A stretch of 64,000 bases of DNA from Palsa-965 sp044448685 (GTDB taxonomy: Bacteria > Bacteroidota > Bacteroidia > Palsa-965), in the NCBI GenBank assembly GCA_044448685.1, contig JBIOHC010000015.1, forward strand, positions 1 to 64,000, in the 5' to 3' direction. Positions 33,698-41,240 of the stretch are shown here, piece by piece. Both the position numbers and the translations under genes were made by a program. The notes below the pieces were generated by a model that saw only the letters and a list, made by a program, of their open reading frames with translations, made no database searches and was not told where the DNA came from. The stretch's first letter is position 1. Each line of letters begins with the position of its first letter.

Positions 33698-35746
33698 ATG
33701 AACCTCCCCCTGCGGAAACTTTGTTTCTCCTTCTTTTTTTTCGTCCTGGTCTTGCTGGTGTCCCGCTGCGGTAACTCCACCCATCCCGATACAACAGAGA
33801 AAAGCCTTGTTTCTGTTTCCGATCCCTGGATGGGTCACAGAGACTCAGCCCGTTACGTAGGAATGAATACCTGTAAACAATGCCATGCCGGGATTTACGA
33901 ATCCTTTATCCGGACAGGTATGGGTCAGAGTTTCGATGTAGCAAGCCGGAGTAAAAGTTCAGGGAAGTTTGAAAAACATACGGTTATTTATGATAAGTAC
34001 AGTGACTTTTACTACCATCCTTTCTGGAAGGGCAATGAATACTTTATACGGGAATTCCGCCTCGATAAAAAGGACACCGTCTTTAACAGGGTTGAAAAGG
34101 TTAGTTTTATTATAGGTTCCGGACAGCATACCAATTCCCATATTCTGAACTCAAACGGATATCTGCATCAGATGCCCATGACTTTTTATACACAAAAAGG
34201 ACAGTGGGATCTTCCTCCCGGCTTTGAGAATGGTTCCAATACCCGATTCTCGCGTAAGGTTGGTTTGGAATGTATGAGTTGTCACAATGCTTATCCTGAT
34301 TTTGTGGAAGGGTCTGAAAATAAGTACAGGGAAGTCATGCATGGTATAGACTGTGAACGCTGCCATGGACCGGGCAGCATACATGTGACATTGAAACAAC
34401 AAGGGGTAAGAGTTGACACTTCGGCCGTAGCCGACTATAGCATTGTGAATCCGGGTAAGCTCAAGATAGACCGTCAGTTTGATGTCTGTATGCGCTGTCA
34501 TCTTCAAGGCGATGCCGTGCTGAAACCGGATAAATCCTTCTTTGATTTTAAACCCGGCATGGTACTCAGTGATTATATCACCGTGTTTATGCCCCGTTAT
34601 AAGGGTGCTGATGACCAGTTCATCATGGCTTCACATGCTGCCCGCCTAAAAATGAGCAAGTGTTTTATTCAGTCGGCCAAAACAGCAGGTACACAGGATG
34701 AGTTGAGGCCTTATAAAAACGGACTCACCTGTGTAACCTGTCACAATCCTCATGTAAGTGTCAGGGTTACCGGTTCTAAAGTGTTTAACGCTGCATGCCT
34801 GAATTGTCATAACAGTGGAAAAAAGAACGGGGAATGCACGGAGAGCGCTTCCGGCAGGGCGATGGTAAAAGACAATTGTGTATCCTGCCATATGCCCCGT
34901 TCCGGTTCGGTTGATATACCTCATGTAACCGTTCATGATCATTTTATACGTAAGCCGGAACCCCGGGCCGACCGTTCTGCCCTGAAACAATTTATCGGGC
35001 TCTATGCTGTGAATGATGAACATCCGGATCCGGTTACCAGGGCAAAAGGCTATGTCAATTATTTTGAAAAGTTCGATCCTAAAAATACAGCCTTGCTTGA
35101 TTCTGCATTGAAGTACCTGGCGGCAGAAGGAACGAAAGACTGGAAACGAAACTTGTCAGGACTGGTTCAGGTTTATTTCCTGAAAAGGGATTATGCCCGC
35201 ATCAAACTGTTGGTAGAAGAAGCAGACCAGAATTGGGTGCTCGGCGAATACCTGAAAAACAAAAGCATGAGCAACGAGAATGCCTGGACTGCATACCGTA
35301 TAGGAGAAAGCTATTATAACCTGGGCAATAAGGATAATGCCCTCACATACTACCGCAAAGCATGTTCACTGGCGCCTTTTCAGCTGGATTTTCAAAACAA
35401 GCTTGGACTTGTATTGCTTGATTTGGGTAAAAAGGAAGAAGCGGCAAAAACCTTTGATTATATTATTTCCGAAGATCCGGGTAATGCTTCGGCATTTAAT
35501 AACCGGGGGCGTTTGTATTTTTATGAAGGGAATCAGAAGAAAGCCATTTTTTATGTCGACAAAGCCCTTGCTCTTGATCCGGATCTGATTGCTGCAATGA
35601 AGAACAGGGTGGACTGTTACAATGCAGACAAACAATACGAACAAGCCAGGCAAATGCTGCTGAAGATTCTGAAAAAATATCCTGATGATAAGGATGCGAA
35701 ATCCCTGCTGGAAAAAATGAGACAAATGAAACTGATTAAGGCATGA
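33698..35746 (+). CDS. seven-haem c-type cytochrome lipoprotein with TPR repeats
   Basis: A 682-residue protein. The signal peptide ends at a lipobox-like LLVSRC (Cys 24), so it is probably a lipoprotein. Seven CXXCH haem c motifs stand at residues 59-63, 192-196, 219-223, 264-268, 345-349, 367-371 and 394-398 (CKQCH, CMSCH, CERCH, CMRCH, CVTCH, CLNCH, CVSCH). The cytochrome part resembles the cytochrome c554 family. From about residue 530 to the end there are tetratricopeptide units (AWTAYRIGESYYNLGNKDNA, NKLGLVLLDLGKKEEAAKTF, ASAFNNRGRLYFYEGNQKKA). Fusion of multihaem cytochrome and TPR is known in environmental bacteria, but the redox partner is not. It overlaps mltG by 4 bases. Confidence 0.9.
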   Translation: MNLPLRKLCFSFFFFVLVLLVSRCGNSTHPDTTEKSLVSVSDPWMGHRDSARYVGMNTCKQCHAGIYESFIRTGMGQSFDVASRSKSSGKFEKHTVIYDKYSDFYYHPFWKGNEYFIREFRLDKKDTVFNRVEKVSFIIGSGQHTNSHILNSNGYLHQMPMTFYTQKGQWDLPPGFENGSNTRFSRKVGLECMSCHNAYPDFVEGSENKYREVMHGIDCERCHGPGSIHVTLKQQGVRVDTSAVADYSIVNPGKLKIDRQFDVCMRCHLQGDAVLKPDKSFFDFKPGMVLSDYITVFMPRYKGADDQFIMASHAARLKMSKCFIQSAKTAGTQDELRPYKNGLTCVTCHNPHVSVRVTGSKVFNAACLNCHNSGKKNGECTESASGRAMVKDNCVSCHMPRSGSVDIPHVTVHDHFIRKPEPRADRSALKQFIGLYAVNDEHPDPVTRAKGYVNYFEKFDPKNTALLDSALKYLAAEGTKDWKRNLSGLVQVYFLKRDYARIKLLVEEADQNWVLGEYLKNKSMSNENAWTAYRIGESYYNLGNKDNALTYYRKACSLAPFQLDFQNKLGLVLLDLGKKEEAAKTFDYIISEDPGNASAFNNRGRLYFYEGNQKKAIFYVDKALALDPDLIAAMKNRVDCYNADKQYEQARQMLLKILKKYPDDKDAKSLLEKMRQMKLIKA

Positions 35747-36789
35747 GCGTTAAGAAATCTGCTGGTCCTAAAAAAATAGTATTTCTGATCCTGGCCGGAC
35801 TAGTAGTTTGCGCCGGAGCCTGGTTATACTATATGATCTATATGGGTAATGTGGAGCTGGGAAATAAAAAGGTGGAATATTTTTATGTGCGAAGCACCTG
35901 GAAGTATGAGGACGTGGTAAATGCATTGGAAGAGAAAAAACTTATCAAAAGCCGGAGCAGCTTTGAATGGGTGGCGAAACTGAAAAAGTACAAGCAGCAG
36001 GTAAAACCCGGGCGTTATCGTCTAACCGAAAGCATGAGCAACAGCTCCCTGGTCAATATGCTCAGAAGGGGAGATCAGGACCCCGTTCATTTTACCCTGA
36101 ATGCCGTCCGCACAAAGGAACAACTTGCATCAAGGGTAGGAGGCAAGCTGGAGGCGGATTCCATCACATTGCTTCATTTGCTGAATGATGACGGATATTT
36201 GAACCGTTTCGGAATGACTTCAGCCAATATCATGAGTCTATTCATTCCCGAAACGTATGAGTTTATGTGGACCAGCACGCCCGAGCAGTTCATGGATCGC
36301 ATGGCTAAGGAATACAAAAAGTTCTGGACCGATGATCGTAAAGAACGCGCAAAGGCAATAGACTTGAGCCAAAGCCAGGTTATGATCCTCGCTTCCATTG
36401 TACAGGAAGAACAGACCCGCTTTCCGGAAGAAAGGCCGATGATTGCCGGTGTATATATGAACCGCTTAAGAGAACATATGCGTTTACAGTCCGATCCCAC
36501 TTTCCGATATGCACTTGGTGAATTTGACAAAAACAGATTTTCCGATTCTGATACAAAGGTGGATTCCCCTTACAATACGTATTTACATAAAGGCCTTCCT
36601 CCGGGTCCAATCTGTTTCCCTGATGCAGCGAGTGTGGATGCTGTACTCAATTACAAGAAGCATAACTATCTTTATTTCTGTGCCGAATACGGTACCGGCC
36701 ACCACCTCTTTGCTGTTACTTACGATGAACATGAAGCCAATGCCAGGAAGTATCATGAGGCGTTGGATAAGGCAGGGATTAAGCATTGA
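35743..36789 (+). CDS. mltG: endolytic murein transglycosylase MltG
   Basis: Cleaves nascent glycan strands and is thought to set their length. The 348 residues comprise an N-terminal membrane anchor (IVFLILAGLVVCAGAWLYYM, residues 11-30), a LysM-like domain (about 45-110) and the YceG catalytic domain. The catalytic Glu is in ILASIVQEEQTRFPEERP, followed by the family blocks AGVYMNRLREHMRLQSDPT, YNTYLHKGLPPGPI and YLYFCAEYGTGHHLFAVTY. Length is normal. Its start overlaps the cytochrome stop by 4 bases. With dapF it gives the run a cell-wall theme. The stop is followed by the long repeat-bearing gap. Confidence 0.95.
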   Translation: MSVKKSAGPKKIVFLILAGLVVCAGAWLYYMIYMGNVELGNKKVEYFYVRSTWKYEDVVNALEEKKLIKSRSSFEWVAKLKKYKQQVKPGRYRLTESMSNSSLVNMLRRGDQDPVHFTLNAVRTKEQLASRVGGKLEADSITLLHLLNDDGYLNRFGMTSANIMSLFIPETYEFMWTSTPEQFMDRMAKEYKKFWTDDRKERAKAIDLSQSQVMILASIVQEEQTRFPEERPMIAGVYMNRLREHMRLQSDPTFRYALGEFDKNRFSDSDTKVDSPYNTYLHKGLPPGPICFPDAASVDAVLNYKKHNYLYFCAEYGTGHHLFAVTYDEHEANARKYHEALDKAGIKH

Positions 36790-36932
36790 TTGGTGCTGAA
36801 AATCATCTATTTATTCAAGAGTTGAGTAATAGACAGAAGAATCAAGACAAAACGGTTCTCCGGAGGTGCAGATTACTAAGTTGTTGATATTAAAAAATTT
36901 AGTTCTTTCCTCATACGAATTGAAACTATCTC

Positions 36933-37268
36933 TTTAGGTACAGAGACTACCCCTTTAAGGACAGTCAATATCCCTTTAAGGATAGTTGCTATCCCTTTAC
37001 GGATAATGACTTTACCTTTAAGGATTGATACTTTCCTTTTAAGGACAGACAATGTTCCTTTAAGGACAGTCACTTCCCCTTTAAGAATAGTCAGCATCCT
37101 TTTAAGGACAGACAATGTTCCTTTAAGGACAGTCACTTCCCCTTTAAGGATAGTCATCATCCTTTTAAGGACAGATACTTTCCCTTTAAGGACAATAACA
37201 ATCCTTTTAAGGATAATAATGACCCTTTAAAGGATAGTTGCTATCCCTTTAAGGACAGAGACTATCCC
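36933..37268. repeat. 16 x 21-bp phased tandem repeat array
   Basis: Sixteen units of exactly 21 bp (starts 36933, 36954, 36975 and so on to 37248). The plus-strand consensus is TTTAAGGAYAGWNAC + TATCCY. Across unit borders the invariant core reads TCCYTTTAAGGA, a quasi-palindrome with arms TCC/GGA. Units differ mainly at positions 9, 12-18 and 21, yet none has an insertion or deletion. A 63-bp three-unit block (37038-37100) recurs at 37101-37163 with two differences. Three of the six reading frames lack a stop in the consensus (minus-strand ILTVLKG heptads, plus-strand FKDSQYP and LRTVNIP), but each has no good start, and the minus frame has a TAA at 37229-37227. Edge units decay on both sides. 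Function unknown. Confidence 0.95.
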
Positions 37269-37331
37269 TGTTCGGGCAGAAGGCATTCCTAAAGGATGAG
37301 ATGTAAATTCTTGATTCTTAAGTAACAGGAG

Positions 37332-37478
37332 TTTGTCATTCAGAGCCACCTTGGGGCGGAATGGTGCATTGGCAGTGGCGAAGAATCTAGTCGGAATAGA
37401 TTTTAAAGGGTTATCCAAGGAGATTCATCGCTACTGCTCACTCACATGACTAACCCCAAGGTAGCTCAGAATGACAAA
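37332..37478. repeat. nested palindromic element with 25-bp terminal inverted repeats
   Basis: The ends 37332-37356 and 37454-37478 are inverted repeats of 25 bases with two mismatches (TTTGTCATTCwGAGCyACC plus TTGGGG). An inner pair, 37372-37388 and 37421-37437, is a 17-base inverted repeat with two mismatches (GCAGTrGCGAwGAATCT). Total 147 bp, no coding capacity. The GTCATTCTGAG...CTCAGAATGAC arrangement resembles dispersed palindromic repeats of environmental Bacteroidota; this is from memory and not checked. Confidence 0.8.
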
Positions 37479-37553
37479 AATATAATGTATCATAAAAGAA
37501 GTATTACGTATAAAAACGTATTTACTGAAAATTCTTGCAAAAGGGATTCTTAA

Positions 37554-37582
37554 CCCTTAATTTTGGGATTCAAAATTAAGGG
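37554..37582. terminator. hairpin between mltG and the MFS gene, possible terminator
   Basis: A perfect 11-bp stem CCCTTAATTTT (37554-37564) / AAAATTAAGGG (37572-37582) with a 7-base loop, 57 bases after the MFS stop on the minus strand. There is no long T-tract on either side, so termination is only probable. Confidence 0.45.
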
Positions 37583-37639
37583 AAGGGCAAATTTTCACCT
37601 GCAATAAGAATAAACCCTGAGGAAGGTGAAACCATTATC

Positions 37640-38899
37640 TTATCGGCCAGCAGAATCCGCCTTCAGCCTCCGCTCATATTCATTGACCAGAAAAGTGTAC
37701 CAGATAACTCCCACGGTGTAGAGTGCTGCCGTGATCAGAAATATATCCACATAATCAATTCCCTGATCACGCATGATACCGAACAGCAATCCGTCGAAGA
37801 ACCAGCTCCCGCTCCAGATGGCAGCGGTAAGGGCGCTTACGATTTCCTGGTTGTGCTTGCCTACATAGTTCATGACTACATCTGAAGTCATAGGGCCGGC
37901 CATATTCATCAGGGGTTGGCGCAGCAGGTAGCAGCCCACTGCAATAAACACGGCAATGGACATCTGGTTGTAAAACTGGGTGGTGGCCATCAGGATAAGA
38001 GCAAGGATAGCGAAGCCCTGGGTAGTGGGGATGGCTATTTTGTAACCTATGTATTTCTTGATCTTTGGAACAAACAAGGCTCCGATGGCCACAAGCAAGG
38101 ATGCGACAATATTGACTCCATTGAACCAGGCCGTACTCATATGATGCACATTGGTAAAAAAAAGGCTGATAAATGGAATGGTGATACCGGCTCCAATTGC
38201 TATGATAAGGGTAGGGAGGAGGGCTTTGAAAATAATGAACCAGTCGGGTTTGGGGTTGCCTGGGTTTTCCTTACCGGTAAAGGGAACGGCTTCTGTAATT
38301 TTCACCCGGCTGATACACCACATTCCTGCAACGCTCGCAAAAGTAATTCCGAAAAGCAGGGTTTTCTCATCAAAATAATGTGGGTTAAGTGCACTGAGGG
38401 ATGCGATCACGATGCTGCATACGATTGTTGCAAGGCTCCAGGTTGCATAGCTGAGCGAAATAGCCGAAGTATGATGCTCTGCCGGGGAATTGCGCAGAAT
38501 AAAAGGCAGTACAGGAATCTGCATACAGGTAAAGGAAGCTCCCCACAGCATTTGCATGGTATGATTCAGGGGTATTCGGTGGAGCTGAACGGTGTATAGA
38601 ATTCCGAAGGCAAAAAAGGGTACACAGATACAAGCCAGGTAAAACAAGGGCAACAACTTTCGCCTGCGAATATAAAAACCGACAAATGCAGCGCTTATGA
38701 GCACTCCCAGGTAACGGTATTTGGTGGCATCAGCCACCTGACCGTCCGTATATCCTTCCCGGTGCATAAAAAGAGGCAGATTGGAAAGAAAGGAAGAATT
38801 GATGAGCTGGAGACAGAATTCAGCTGCGATCAGAAACAGGATGCTTTTCTGAAGACGGGTATAATCACGGAAATTTTCTAAAAAGCGAAGAATGAACAT
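37640..38899 (-). CDS. major facilitator superfamily transporter
   Basis: A 419-residue MFS permease with about twelve hydrophobic helices (SILFLIAAEFCLQLINSSFL, GVLISAAFVGFYI, LIIAIGAGITIPFISLFF and others). The loop 2-3 MFS signature is weak: KYRYLGVLISAAFVGFYIRRR keeps only the basic RRR end. The substrate cannot be inferred. The start ATG 38899 faces the divergent peroxiredoxin promoter, about 60 bases from its -33 element. It ends toward the repeat region. Confidence 0.88.
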   Translation of the reverse strand: MFILRFLENFRDYTRLQKSILFLIAAEFCLQLINSSFLSNLPLFMHREGYTDGQVADATKYRYLGVLISAAFVGFYIRRRKLLPLFYLACICVPFFAFGILYTVQLHRIPLNHTMQMLWGASFTCMQIPVLPFILRNSPAEHHTSAISLSYATWSLATIVCSIVIASLSALNPHYFDEKTLLFGITFASVAGMWCISRVKITEAVPFTGKENPGNPKPDWFIIFKALLPTLIIAIGAGITIPFISLFFTNVHHMSTAWFNGVNIVASLLVAIGALFVPKIKKYIGYKIAIPTTQGFAILALILMATTQFYNQMSIAVFIAVGCYLLRQPLMNMAGPMTSDVVMNYVGKHNQEIVSALTAAIWSGSWFFDGLLFGIMRDQGIDYVDIFLITAALYTVGVIWYTFLVNEYERRLKADSAGR

Positions 38900-38960
38900 G
38901 TTCGGGCTGCGAAGATACGAAACAAGCTATTAACATTCCATTAAGAAAGCGGGATTCTGC

Positions 38961-38991
38961 TTGGGAAAAAGAGGCAGGCTTTGTATCTTTG
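38961..38991 (+). promoter_or_regulatory. promoter of the peroxiredoxin gene
   Basis: TTG (38961-38963), 20 bases, then TATCTTTG (38984-38991): a full match to the Bacteroidota promoter. The expected start point near 38998 leaves a leader of about 40 bases before ATG 39038. Confidence 0.65.
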
Positions 38992-39037
38992 TGCTTCTGA
39001 AAATGTAATCAATTCTAACATTCTTAAACTCTTAATC

Positions 39038-39670
39038 ATGGCTGTATTAACAGGTAAAAAAGCTCCTTCTTTCAAAGCCAGTGCAGTAGTGCATGGCGGT
39101 GAAATTGTAACGGATTTCACACTGGATCAGTTTGTAGGTAAAAAACATGTGGTATTCTTTTTCTACCCAAAGGATTTCACATTCGTTTGTCCTACCGAGC
39201 TGCATGCTTTTCAGGAAAAACTTCATGAATTTGAATCACGTAATGTAGCTGTTGTTGCCTGTTCAACCGATACCGAACAAAGTCACTGGGGCTGGTTACA
39301 GATGGACAAGAAACACGGTGGCATCAAAGGTGTTACGTATCCTATCGTTGCCGATACAACAAAGACGATCTCTGCCAATTTTGACGTTCTTACCGGCGAA
39401 TACGATGTAAACGAAAAAGGCGAACTGGTTGCTACCGGAAGCATGATTGCTTACCGTGGTTTGTTCCTGATAGACAAGCAGGGTATTGTCCGTCACCAGA
39501 CCGTGAACGATCTTTCTCTGGGCCGCAATGTGGATGAAGCCCTCCGTATGGTTGATGCCCTTCAGTTCAATGAAGAACATGGAGAAGTTTGTCCTGCCAA
39601 CTGGGTAAAGGGTAAAGAAGGCATGAAAGCAAGCCATACCGGTGTTGCTGATTACCTTGCTAAGCACTAA
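39038..39670 (+). CDS. typical 2-Cys peroxiredoxin (AhpC/Prx1 type)
   Basis: A 210-residue cytosolic thiol peroxidase reducing H2O2 and organic peroxides. The start at ATG 39038 gives the conserved MAVLTGKKAPSFKASAVV; the frame reaches back to 38981, inside the promoter. The peroxidatic Cys is in FYPKDFTFVCPTELHAF (about residue 49), and the resolving Cys in GEVCPANWVKG near the C-terminus. FRGLFLID is replaced by AYRGLFLIDKQGIVRH, normal for Prx1. It is a single-gene unit with its own promoter and terminator; regulation by oxidative stress is likely but not visible. Confidence 0.95.
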   Translation: MAVLTGKKAPSFKASAVVHGGEIVTDFTLDQFVGKKHVVFFFYPKDFTFVCPTELHAFQEKLHEFESRNVAVVACSTDTEQSHWGWLQMDKKHGGIKGVTYPIVADTTKTISANFDVLTGEYDVNEKGELVATGSMIAYRGLFLIDKQGIVRHQTVNDLSLGRNVDEALRMVDALQFNEEHGEVCPANWVKGKEGMKASHTGVADYLAKH

Positions 39671-39688
39671 TATCAAACAAGTAAAAGG

Positions 39689-39719
39689 ACTCTCTGGCTT
39701 TGCGGTCAGGGAGTTTTTT
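39689..39719 (+). terminator. Rho-independent terminator of the peroxiredoxin gene
   Basis: ACTCTCTG (39689-39696) pairs with CAGGGAGT (39707-39714, one G-T pair), followed by TTTTT. It lies 19 bases after the stop codon. Confidence 0.8.
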
Positions 39720-39730
39720 ATTGCCTGTTT

Positions 39731-40282
39731 TCAGGGCCTGATGAGATAATCATACTTTTCTCCTCCAACACAGACATAGGAATCTATCGTTTTTTCTTTC
39801 TTACTGCCATTCAATGTATAATTTATTTGTAAGGAACCTCCTTTACGGATCCGGTACCAGATTGTTTTCCTGCCGTTGGCATCGAGGTGGTTGATTGTTT
39901 TCAGATCTCCCGCACCGAAAACAGTAATTGCCTCAACAGGCGTTCCTGTTGTATTAATGAGGGTGATTCGGTTGCTGTTGTAAAGGATATCTCCAAACCA
40001 CAAATAGAAGAGTGCCAGCGGGATATTGAGAAGGGTAAGAATAATTGTTTTTAGAATCCTGGAAGAAGCTGATTTGTTTCCCTTGTTTCTATACAATACG
40101 ATCAGTTCAAAGAGAATACTCAGGAAACATAAAGGTGTTCCGATAAAAAGCAATACAATGCCGTAAATAGGCAGGTCTCCCCATTTCGGATTGATGTACC
40201 AGGTCCAGAAGATCGCAGAACCAATCACCATTGGCAGTAAAGTAAAAAGAAGGGCAAGGAGGTGGAGGGGGCGGAGTTTCAC
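39731..40282 (-). CDS. hypothetical membrane protein, three transmembrane helices
   Basis: A 183-residue protein I do not recognise. Three hydrophobic segments (about residues 7-29, 37-63 and 78-98) are followed by a C-terminal beta-rich domain of about 75 residues (RITLINTTGTPVEAITVFGAG, ANGRKTIWYRIRKGGSLQIN, TIDSYVCVGGEKYDYLIRP). The C-terminal domain is probably periplasmic, judging by the positive residues in the short loop before helix 3 (NKGNKSASSR), which would be inside. It ends 11 bases after the peroxiredoxin terminator. A palindromic repeat lies upstream of its start (40319-40421). Confidence 0.75.
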   Translation of the reverse strand: MKLRPLHLLALLFTLLPMVIGSAIFWTWYINPKWGDLPIYGIVLLFIGTPLCFLSILFELIVLYRNKGNKSASSRILKTIILTLLNIPLALFYLWFGDILYNSNRITLINTTGTPVEAITVFGAGDLKTINHLDANGRKTIWYRIRKGGSLQINYTLNGSKKEKTIDSYVCVGGEKYDYLIRP

Positions 40283-40318
40283 TTTCTTTTTAGTAATTGA
40301 TGAATCAGCTCATTAAAC

Positions 40319-40421
40319 GTACTACCGTAATAGAACACAGATCTTCATGATTATCATGATGAAAAATGATCTTCTTATTAATCCGCGAAAATCATGATAA
40401 TCATAATAATCTGCGTTCTAT
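40319..40421. repeat. palindromic intergenic repeat, copy A
   Basis: 103 bp with terminal inverted repeats ATAGAACACAGAT (40330-40342) and ATCTGCGTTCTAT (40409-40421, one mismatch) and an interior of ATCATGAT palindromes. Copy B at 41241-41334 has the same orientation. By eye about 70 of the first 79 bases are identical, and copy A has 9 extra bases near its right end. Confidence 0.85.
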
Positions 40422-40433
40422 CACCCCAGATTT

Positions 40434-41210
40434 TCAAAACCCCGTACAAAACAAAGCCCTGGCTCCCTTCATCCCGCATTTCTGATACTGATTATACACT
40501 TCCGCAGCCCGGTTACAAAGCTGCAACCCGGTTTCCTTGTTCAGGTATCCGTCAATGGCTGATTTCAATGTATACGCTTCGGGACACATGAGGTTGGTGG
40601 TCCAGAGCAGGGGAGTGGCACCGCTGGCTTTAATGGCCCTGGTATACATTAATCTGCTGGCGCAACACATAATGATGACTGATTTTTCTGTCTGTCCTCT
40701 TTTTTGAGGAAAGGAATCGAGTGAAAAATCCATAAGGGCGGAATGCCCCACATAACAGATCAGTGGTGCTGTTTTTAATTCCAGGGTTTTATCCGTGCCA
40801 AGGTATTTGACATGCAAGGTATCCGAGCAATTATTGGCTGATGCATTCAGAAAGTCGATTGTGCATTGGCGTATGCGGGCTCCTTTGTAAGCTTCGGCAA
40901 CAAGGTAAACATCGTCCCGTCGACGCCGGTAAATACATCGCTCCAGAATATTGGGTGCAGGGTTTTTACTTTTTCGGAGCAACATCCAGTCTTCCGAATT
41001 ATTGAAAAAGGTTCTCACACCGTAACCGCACCCCCAATACAGATTATTATCCGGATCATTTCCATTCCCTATTTTACGCGGAACAGGAACAATGCCCTGG
41101 CTATCATTGTCACAGAGGGCTACATACACACGAATGATTTTAGTCTGAGCCTGGAAGGGGGCATGAAATAAAACCAGGAGGAGGGTTAAAACAATAGTTC
41201 GGAATGCCAT
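40434..41210 (-). CDS. secreted protein with possible caspase-like (clan CD) core
   Basis: A 258-residue protein with a signal peptide (MAFRTIVLTLLLVLFHAPFQAQ). It begins with a strand and the conserved-looking phrases VYVALCDNDSQGIVPVP and NLYWGCGYGVRTFF. Later comes a hydrophobic strand ending in His 156 (ICYVGHSALMDF) and, after 26 residues, another strand ending in a Cys pair 182-183 (VIIMCCASRLM). A His-Gly-like strand end followed by a Cys at the end of the next strand is the catalytic layout of clan CD peptidases (caspases, gingipains), but the glycine after His is replaced by Ser, so this is inference. The C-terminus has PLLWTTNLMCPEAYTL. I recall uncharacterised homologues with the same phrases. 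Direct copies of a palindromic repeat flank the gene on both sides. Confidence 0.75.
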   Translation of the reverse strand: MAFRTIVLTLLLVLFHAPFQAQTKIIRVYVALCDNDSQGIVPVPRKIGNGNDPDNNLYWGCGYGVRTFFNNSEDWMLLRKSKNPAPNILERCIYRRRRDDVYLVAEAYKGARIRQCTIDFLNASANNCSDTLHVKYLGTDKTLELKTAPLICYVGHSALMDFSLDSFPQKRGQTEKSVIIMCCASRLMYTRAIKASGATPLLWTTNLMCPEAYTLKSAIDGYLNKETGLQLCNRAAEVYNQYQKCGMKGARALFCTGF

Positions 41211-41240
41211 GCTCTAAGTTAAGAAAAGAACTCATTGGAA

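Larger units (their letters stand above)
36790..37639. other. 850-base gene-free region between convergent mltG and MFS genes
   Basis: No credible gene. From left to right it holds a plain stretch (36790-36911), a degenerate edge unit (36912-36932), a 16-unit 21-bp tandem array (36933-37268), degenerate right-edge units (37269-37310), a nested palindromic element (37332-37478) and a hairpin at 37554-37582. Both flanking genes end here (3' to 3'), so the region is not an ordinary promoter region. Confidence 0.8.

Noticed and set aside
37006..37230. Plus-strand heptad ORF (LRTVNIP frame) as a gene
   Set aside because: It arises from the tandem repeat, begins at an ATG in a degenerate unit and has no promoter or homology; kept only as a hypothesis in the array findings.
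36933..37268. CRISPR array
   Set aside because: The 21-bp units leave no unique spacers of 25-40 bases between constant repeats, and no cas gene is present; it is a pure tandem repeat.
37227..37418. Minus-strand ORF starting MDNPLKSIPTRFF
   Set aside because: Its first half is the interior of the palindromic element, so its start is not an independent gene start.
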